A stretch of 64,000 bases of DNA, taken from assembly GCA_963070105.1 (NCBI GenBank), contig OY718804.1:2520817-2584816 (forward strand). The letters are read 5' to 3'. Numbering within the stretch: position 1 is the stretch's first letter; the number at the start of each line of letters is the position of its first letter. A program made the position numbers and the translations under genes. Below the pieces are notes generated by a model. That model made no database searches, was not told the origin of the DNA, and saw only the letters and a list, made by a program, of their open reading frames with translations. Below are positions 57,101 through 64,000 of the stretch, in pieces. This DNA comes from Litomosoides sigmodontis. Taxonomy: Eukaryota > Nematoda > Chromadorea > Rhabditida > Onchocercidae.

Positions 57101-58836
57101 GTATGTCTATTATGATGTTTGATCTGTACTTAGCATCATTGGAAATCTTAGGTCGTCGTTTAACAATTACTATTTGCCTTAGTTGATCATATGCTTCAAA
57201 TTAAAAGTGTAAGTTAAATTTGTATTGCTAAGGTTATATTTGTTGATTTTGCTCCTAACAGTTTTGAAATACCGTAGGTTGAAGTCTAATACAGTAGCAG
57301 TAGTAGTAGTACATGTTTTGTGGAGAGAAAAAATTAGGACATCAATCTTTTGTGGCGAGAAATTTGAACGTTGCAGAGTGTAGCATCACTTATTTTCCTG
57401 ATTTTTGCATTGAAATTCCAGTGGGAATTTTCGAAAATTGGAACTTTTTTTTGAACTGATTAATTTCATGAAAGATGATTGTTGATCCATTTAATGAGGC
57501 CATGTTTTCACCTACAAATAAGGGAAATAAGAAATGAGTTGATATTGGATTGATTGGGATGGATCGTTGGAAAATCAAAGATTAATTCTCTCTTGCTGTT
57601 TTGCAAAATTTTGATAATGTGATATTCGTGTTGCACTATCTCCCTTCTTTACCAACGCTGCAATGAAATCTTTGATTGAGTAGGCTCAGTGCTGGGTGGT
57701 ATGAGATTTTAATCTCAGCATGTAGTATGTAGTGAACTTTGTCTTATCAGTTGTAGTAATCTCTTTCTCATTTTGCTGATTGAGAAGAAACATGATGTTG
57801 TTCATTGTGGTGTCAATGATAGTTTGTCTTTGCAATGGGTTAACTGTAATTGGCAGAAGGTGTCGTTTAAGTAGGTAAAGAAAGTGTGGTTAAAGGTATC
57901 TGGAGAGATATTATAAGCTAATTTTCATGGATTAAGTTTTATTGTAAAAATGCTCAGATAAAAATTTTTTATTAATGAAAATAAATGCATCAGTTAGGGA
58001 AGCACTTCTTTATTCATTATGACAAGTGATGAATTATTTTTTCAGAGCAGTTGAAGTTAACAAAAGAACAAGTGCAAGAAAGTAATGTATCTGCTTTAGG
58101 ATGATGTTTTAGGTCTGAGTGCGTCTCCTGTTTCTTTACATCCGATCATGAATCCTTCCTATAATGTGTATCGTCCTTCTTTATCACATTGATTTGTTTG
58201 AAAGTACACGTGCGTTCGTGGAAAACGTACATTACTGTAGATTTGTACTTCGATTTGATCGAGACTTATGTAACGGTTAATATTTGCTTATAGAGATATA
58301 AAAATGCTAATTTAACAAGGCGCAATGACAGTAAAACGTATTTTTACTGAGCAATGCTTTGTTTAGGTTTCGCATGTGTGGGATTGGAAGATCCAGTGAT
58401 TTGTAGTGCTGAGGAATTTGTGAAGCAACCTGTTAGATTGGGAAGAATAGGAATACTTGCGTAACAAATTTATTAATAGTCATCGGTGGATCGATTATTA
58501 TTTGGCAGAGGACGGATTTTTTTGGTAGTGTATTCTTCTTATTTGTTGTCCAATCTAATATTTTGAACATTTTTATTAAAATGTAAAATGAAACTTGATG
58601 TCTCAGAGTATGCTAATTTTTAGTTATTTTTTATACCATCAACTGTTACTAATTGATGCTATCATCTGATATAAAGAAGTGGTAAATTTTAATGTCATTC
58701 AGTGAACTGTTTCGTGTCAAAATGTTTGAAATTTTCATTCAGGAATACTTTTTCGAAATAGTAATATGATGGGAGGCTCTCATATTTTAAATGCAAAATA
58801 TTTTGATTGAAATTGAGATAATGATCATTTTATGAT
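54114..58836. other. Intergenic, no gene recognised
   Basis: This 4.7-kb stretch follows PPM1D on the plus strand. Frames on both strands are short and show no domain or splice chain. It contains a C-rich CCCT tract (56530-56560) and is otherwise ordinary AT-rich DNA. Confidence 0.6.
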
Positions 58837-60760
58837 ATGTCCAGCGCGCCGATGCAACATTTTCTAACGCGATGTTCGGTAGCCGTTCTTACGGGTAGTC
58901 TGGCATTCGCTCTTACTTATTGGTACATAAGACGACAGAAAAATTTGAAATGGTTAGCAGCAAGCTTATCACTTGCTTATCTTCATGTATCGTTTATTTA
59001 AAGTAGTGTAAACTGTATGAAACAATGTAAAAAAAAAAAGCTTCAAATCTCATTTTCTTTATAGCATTATTGTTTCAATTGTTTTATCTGCGACTTTCTT
59101 CAATAAGCAGTCATTAATTCGATCAATATGAATATGAAATAATGCTCTCCATAATTATGAACTTGTGTATTTAAACACAGATTTGGTTGTCAGTGAACTG
59201 AATTTCGTATTATAGTGAAAGTAGAAATGGAAAAATGAATTCCGAGTCATGTGACAAGAAAAGTCTTGTTGTTACGGATGTAATGTTGAACGCCATCGTT
59301 GAAGATGTGGAACAAGGCTTGAAGTTTGATAGAAAACATGATAAAGTGATGGATGTGAATGAGGTACCTGTTTTAGAAGTCCCAGTTAACAGTCTACAAG
59401 AAACAAAGGAGGATCAAATTGACGACTTACCTAAGTCAGATAAACTTCTGGTATGTTTTAATTTTATTCGTTTAAGATTAATTATTTACTAATCTTAATG
59501 GATTTAATACTGAAAGGCAACTTTGTAAATGAGATTTTTTTTATCGTCAATATCGTTAAATATCTTTATTATGTATTTGATGGATTTGTTTTCTGTGGAT
59601 GATGTTGTATCATTTCACTTTGTTTTATTAATGTTAGCTGTTAAATGAAGCGCAGTGCTATTCACTTAAATTCCTTGTATCATATGATTATTCTAAGGTA
59701 ACTAGGGCATCATTTTAGGTTATTGTTCGAAGTATGAAAAACTAAGATTGCAGTAGTGTGCAATTTCTCTACTCAAAACTTTTACTAAAAAAAGAAAATT
59801 CTTTGCTGCTTAGTGAAGGATATGTTTACACTGCAAAATTCAGATGCAAAAAACTAGTTGCGTAATATATGTCTAGTTGAAAAGTTTAATTCGTTGTAAT
59901 CATGGTCGTAATTCCTTTATGAATATGATAACGAGTTGAAAGCTCTGGATTTTTTGAGAATAAACTCAGCCGTTAAGTAATTGACTTCCTATGAGTTTAC
60001 ATTAATCATTTTCGAAGTCAATTCTTTGTGTTTCAAATTCGATGCACGAACAACTGAATAAAAAAATGTCCTTTAATTCCAAACTTTCAAGTACTATTTT
60101 ACTAATAGCCATCTCACTAAATTTTACTCTTTAAATTTTTCATATTAAATTAAAATTTGCCATTCCCAGAGAAATAGTAATAGATTAGTAGCATTTTGCT
60201 GAAAATACCGATTATTGCTATTGTCTAAAGTAGCAAATTGCGAAATGTTTGCAACAAAAAAAAGAAAAAATATGTAGAATAATCTCGTTACCATTATAGA
60301 TTAAATTAAACTTTAGGACAATGCAATTCTAACTCTCTGATTTAGATATATATACAACATTTAGACGCGTGTTCTGTGTATAAGCCTCGAATTTCTGTAG
60401 TTGAATAAAACTATTGAGCACATACCACTAACGATAACAGATGACATTTTGGTTCCTAACAACATTTACCGGATATTTTTTTTTTTTGAATTTAACATTA
60501 TGAATTATTTTAAAATTTTGCTCTGTTTGATTTTGATATATTCAAATTTGGAAATTTTTGAGCGAAGCTGGTTTTTTGAAGATTCTCCACTTAAGATTGC
60601 CGATGAAGAAGAAATCTTAGAACCTTTATCGATTTGGAAGGTATCAGAAGCTCATACAGGGAATCGTTATATGACAAGAAGGAGTGAGAATGTCGTTGAC
60701 GAACAATGTTCTAATTTGAACATAATGGAATACAGGTCTGCAAACACACCCAGCAGTGAG
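58837..60760 (+). CDS. Membrane-anchored protein, possibly AKAP1-like, 5' part
   Basis: Proposed exons are 58837-58952, 59216-59450 and 60563-60760; an optional in-frame cassette lies at 59638-59697 (20 codons between AG and GTAAC). The gene probably continues past the window. The N terminus, MSSAPMQHFLTRC then VAVLTGSLAFALTYWYIRRQ, is a signal-anchor type membrane helix followed by basic residues, as in outer mitochondrial or ER anchors. DVMLNAIVEDVEQGLK in exon 2 is an amphipathic helix that fits the pattern bound by PKA regulatory subunits. The rest is acidic and disordered. Together this resembles the start of AKAP1, whose KH and Tudor domains would lie outside the window. The AKAP1 call is inference. 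The exon-3 acceptor (TTTTTGAG) is unusual and the least certain boundary. Confidence 0.42.
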
Positions 60761-63700
60761 GTACCGTTTTTGCAATTAATTCAATTTATCTTCCCATATT
60801 ATTGAAATTATAAATTGCTCTTCTTGTTTTGGATTTTATGGCATTACGGCAATTGTTTTTTGCTGCTATAGTGTGATCATTGAAGCGAAAGTTTAGTGGA
60901 ATTATAACTCTAATTTTATCAGGCTAAAAATCTTGAGTAAATAGTTTGAAATTTGTTATATCTTAACGTCACAATTTTTCAAAAATAGTGATTCTTAAGT
61001 AGAAAAGACATAAACTTTGTTTCATGCAAAATAAAATGTTTTGTTGAGAAACTATTGTCGATTCTTGGAGAAAAACTTTAAAAAATTTTTATAGCTAACT
61101 TATAATAATGTAATCTGCATCAGGAGATGGAATGCGAGGGCTTTTGCTCATTTTTTTTTTCAGCAAATTAATTTCAATTTCATGCGCGCCTTTCATACAT
61201 CTTTTTCCACATCACATTACTCCTGTGGATTGATTCTCGAATTAAAGTTTCTAACATTCTTTGAAATTTTAGTCTTCGCAATGTGAAATTCTTAGTCGTT
61301 GTATTTAAATTCTTCTACATTAATTTTCAAAAGGCGAAGAAACTGGAGGTTTTGTTTCTGCTTCTACAACTCTGTAGTACCTCTTTGTGAGTTTAGTGAT
61401 TCACATTTAAGCTACCTGAAAAATTTTTCTCTTGTGATATAATTTCATAGCTCATACAGTCTTTTCTCTCCGTCAAAACCCATCTTTGTCATTTGGTTGG
61501 ATTTTGAGTGTGGGACTGAATATGGATGTGACGGAAATTGTGTTGGGGTTCCGAGCAGTTGGGCGGCAATGCGCGACATATACTGTATTCAAATTTCGAC
61601 GATACCAATGGCCGTCATTTAAATCGTCCGGTTAACTGAGATGAGTGGACTAAAAACTTTTAGCAGTTCAGATGCAATTGCGTTGTAAGCGGTGATCTGA
61701 GAGATTTTCGAATTAACCCCGTTGTTTGGGGAGTGAGCAGAATGCCCACTGATTGATGTAGGGAGGAAAAAAGCGAATTACCGCTGTTCGTCATTCTATC
61801 AAATCTAGCCAGGCAATTCCATCGACCATCCATAAGCTTATCTTAGTTTTGTTGAGGATCAAGCGTTGTGTAATGCAACACGTGAAGTTTCATTCGTCTT
61901 GCTTCTCATCGATTCTTTAGTATACATGATTACCTTTCGAATGTGTTAAAATATTGTTATAATGTTTGCCTTTATTCTTAGCATGTATGTTTGCAAAAGT
62001 TCGTAGCTAAGAATAGCTAAGTATACGACTTACAAACATGTTGTCCAGCTTTGTTATAGGCGCATTAACCGTGTTAAACAATAATTTGCGAGCAGCGATA
62101 AAACTTTGTGAGACATTTGTAAGCCTTGGCGCTTGCTGCAAAATAACAGTGAAGTGAAGAAGTATAAGAGAAGTAAGATATTAAAGAGTTTAGAGGATAT
62201 GAATAGTTGGGGAAATTTACATAGGGAAATTTCAAAGCATTCCATGTAAGCTTCACTTCCTGGTGCATCATTCATTCGTTATCATTGAGTGGTCGAAGTT
62301 GAGACACGTTTGCATTCATTCACTTCACTAACTGTTTTATTAATTTCATTAACGGAAAAAATTCTCCGTTTTACAAGGATGACTATTATAAATATGCTGA
62401 GATTTTACAATTTTAATGGATTTTACAACAACTACAGTGTCGTATAATCGTAAAGGCACTTTTGCATGCCTGTCGTACTTCCCTCATTATATTTCATTGA
62501 ATGAGTTAGAAGTTTTTGCCCTTCCACAAGTTCTCTTTTGCATCTTACCGGATTACTTTTACGATAATCCGTTCACTCCGATAACATCTTACCGTCCGTT
62601 CTCTCTCTTTCTCCGTGTATGTGTGTGTGTGTGTGTCTAGAGAAAAAAAAATCACTATTGTGTATATATTTGTTAACTTACTGCTTTAAAAATGCAAACT
62701 AAAGCGACTGTTGCAAAAATTTACGATAAGTTTTTTCAGTGTGAAAACTTCTCGTTAAATTTTATTAACGGAATCTTTTCTGCGATACGAATGAACACGG
62801 AACTTTTCTTATGAAAAATTTCATTAACTTTATTTTTTTTCTGGTAGCTTCTCCGTGTTTATTTTCTTCTTAGCAAATTTGCTTTCATGTACGATAGTAC
62901 GTACGGGCAATTTTCAAATTCCTTTTTGTATAGTTTATCTACACAAAGATGTTCGTTAATCAGGAAATAGCGAGAATGTATGAAGAAAATTGAAATTTCT
63001 GTAAAATTTGAATGAAAAATTTTTTTGCGAAAATTTTAAAGGAAAAAAAGAAGCTCACTTATTGCAACATTCACCGATGTACGCACACATCTATTTCTAC
63101 AGGAGTAATTTCAAGCGAGAGAGAGAGAGAGAGAGAGATGGATAGATAGCATTAAACGAGTTTTAGCTAGTAAGTTAACATGATAAGCTTGTAGCTCTTT
63201 TGTAGTATAATTAACAAATAATGTGCGTGAAAATTTCAAAGAAACGTTGCAAGGTTTCTTTCATGTATAACACACACTCACTTGCTCTGATTGATGATGA
63301 CTGAGTTGAGGTAGTGCTGCTGGCATGACCCATATCGTATGCTTGTGTAATTACAGGTGCAAAAGAGTTGTTTGTCAACATTCTTGCCGCCGCCGTACGT
63401 GGACGGTCACTCCTACCCTTTTTCTTTCAGAAATAATTCATTTTCGCCACACAACTGTAGCAAAATGTAACAAAGATAGCTGCTTATCAAGTTTGACAGA
63501 GCGGACGGACGGTGCGTACACAGCGCCCTTCGTCTTCCGCCACCTCAACTCCTCAGAGGTTAGCTTGCCGAGCGCGCTAATAGCGAGAGACAACGCACCA
63601 GACAATGCCCCCACCCCTCCTACTACTGTAGAAACGTGACAATTCTACGACACGACATCACTTGCAACAGTGTGGGAGTAGGAAGTTTGGCATCGTGCCA

Positions 63701-64000
63701 TACCACCATGCTCGTGTAGGTAGACAAGTACTTGCTGTCTGTTAGAGAGTGAAAGAGATCTGAGAATGGCAAGAGAACGCATGCGCTTTGAGTTAGGGGA
63801 ATAATGCACGTGGATGAGTGTGTGTGTGTGTGTGTGCGTGTGTGCTCAGTGATGATGATGATGATGGGAGAGTGTCATCAAATGCTGTCAACCCGAGCCG
63901 ATGGATGGATGGTCTTCATTCCCTCGTTCTCGCCATCTCATCTCATGCTCTGTAACCGTTGATGTCTCTCTGCTTGTATTGTACCCATATATTGGTCATA
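60761..64000. other. No further exon recognised; GC-richer patch at the end
   Basis: If the membrane-anchored gene continues, this is intron sequence. It holds a GT tract (62614-62637), a GA tract (63115-63139), a GC-richer patch with CCGCCGCCG (about 63340-63640) and a GT plus GAT tract (63818-63867). An open plus-strand frame at 63325-63639 has no recognisable domain. Confidence 0.5.
63818..63867. repeat. GT then GAT microsatellite
   Basis: GT dinucleotides with one GC interruption are followed by about five GAT/TGA trinucleotides. Confidence 0.85.

Noticed and set aside
61519..61629. 36-codon frame beginning MDVTEIVLGFRAVGRQ
   Set aside because: It looked gene-like by composition but has no supported splice link to the upstream gene and is short.
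63325..63639. 104-codon plus-strand frame in the GC-richer end patch
   Set aside because: No recognisable domain; a TTACAG acceptor is present, but the reading continues without a convincing donor or homologue.

Overview
The window is AT-rich nuclear DNA from a multicellular animal, most likely a nematode, and probably a parasitic one of the spirurid/ascarid side (inference). Genes are broken into many short exons with GT-AG introns of about 100 to 700 bp. Several first exons follow a TTTTCAG-type acceptor placed at or just before the start codon, as expected for spliced-leader trans-splicing. Intergenic DNA is full of simple repeats. Nothing bacterial, viral or organellar was seen: no rRNA, tRNA, CRISPR array or transposase.

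Region 1 (1-9787) has no supportable gene and is rich in GA, GAT, CT, GACC and CAA microsatellites. Region 2 (9788-15580, + strand) holds a four-exon gene for a secreted six-cysteine cystine-knot protein. It has a signal peptide, a polyasparagine pro-region and a dibasic cleavage site, and its cysteine pattern best fits the PTTH/Trunk group of Torso ligands. Its introns carry an (AAT) array, a CA-rich minisatellite that has copied the exon-3 splice donor, and a 91-bp direct repeat. Region 3 (15581-22611) is intergenic, with a 260-bp ATGT array and a 1.4-kb AAT array.

Region 4 (22612-47994) is a run of six minus-strand genes. In transcription order they are FBXO42 (F-box/kelch), GMF (glia maturation factor, ADF-H fold), a novel 1363-residue secreted protein with eight EF-hands and a furin-like site before a roughly 1000-residue repeat-bearing tail, an unrecognised 248-residue coiled-coil protein with a PP1-docking-like RVTF motif, CHCHD2 (mitochondrial twin CX9C) and GLOD4. 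I reassembled every exon by hand. All reading frames close across the proposed junctions, and the GLOD4, CHCHD2, GMF and FBXO42 models are near family length.

Region 5 (47995-49119) is a 1.1-kb divergent promoter region between FBXO42 and PPM1D. PPM1D (49120-54113, + strand) is a 13-exon Wip1-type PP2C phosphatase with a long tail. In mammals both neighbours act on p53, so the head-to-head arrangement is notable.

Region 6 (54114-64000) contains the 5' part of a membrane-anchored protein (58837-60760, + strand) with a possible RII-binding helix, perhaps AKAP1-like and running out of the window. The rest is non-coding as far as I can see.

The most interesting items are the PTTH/Trunk-like hormone gene with its unstable introns, and the eight-EF-hand proprotein. 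No new multi-gene system is evident.
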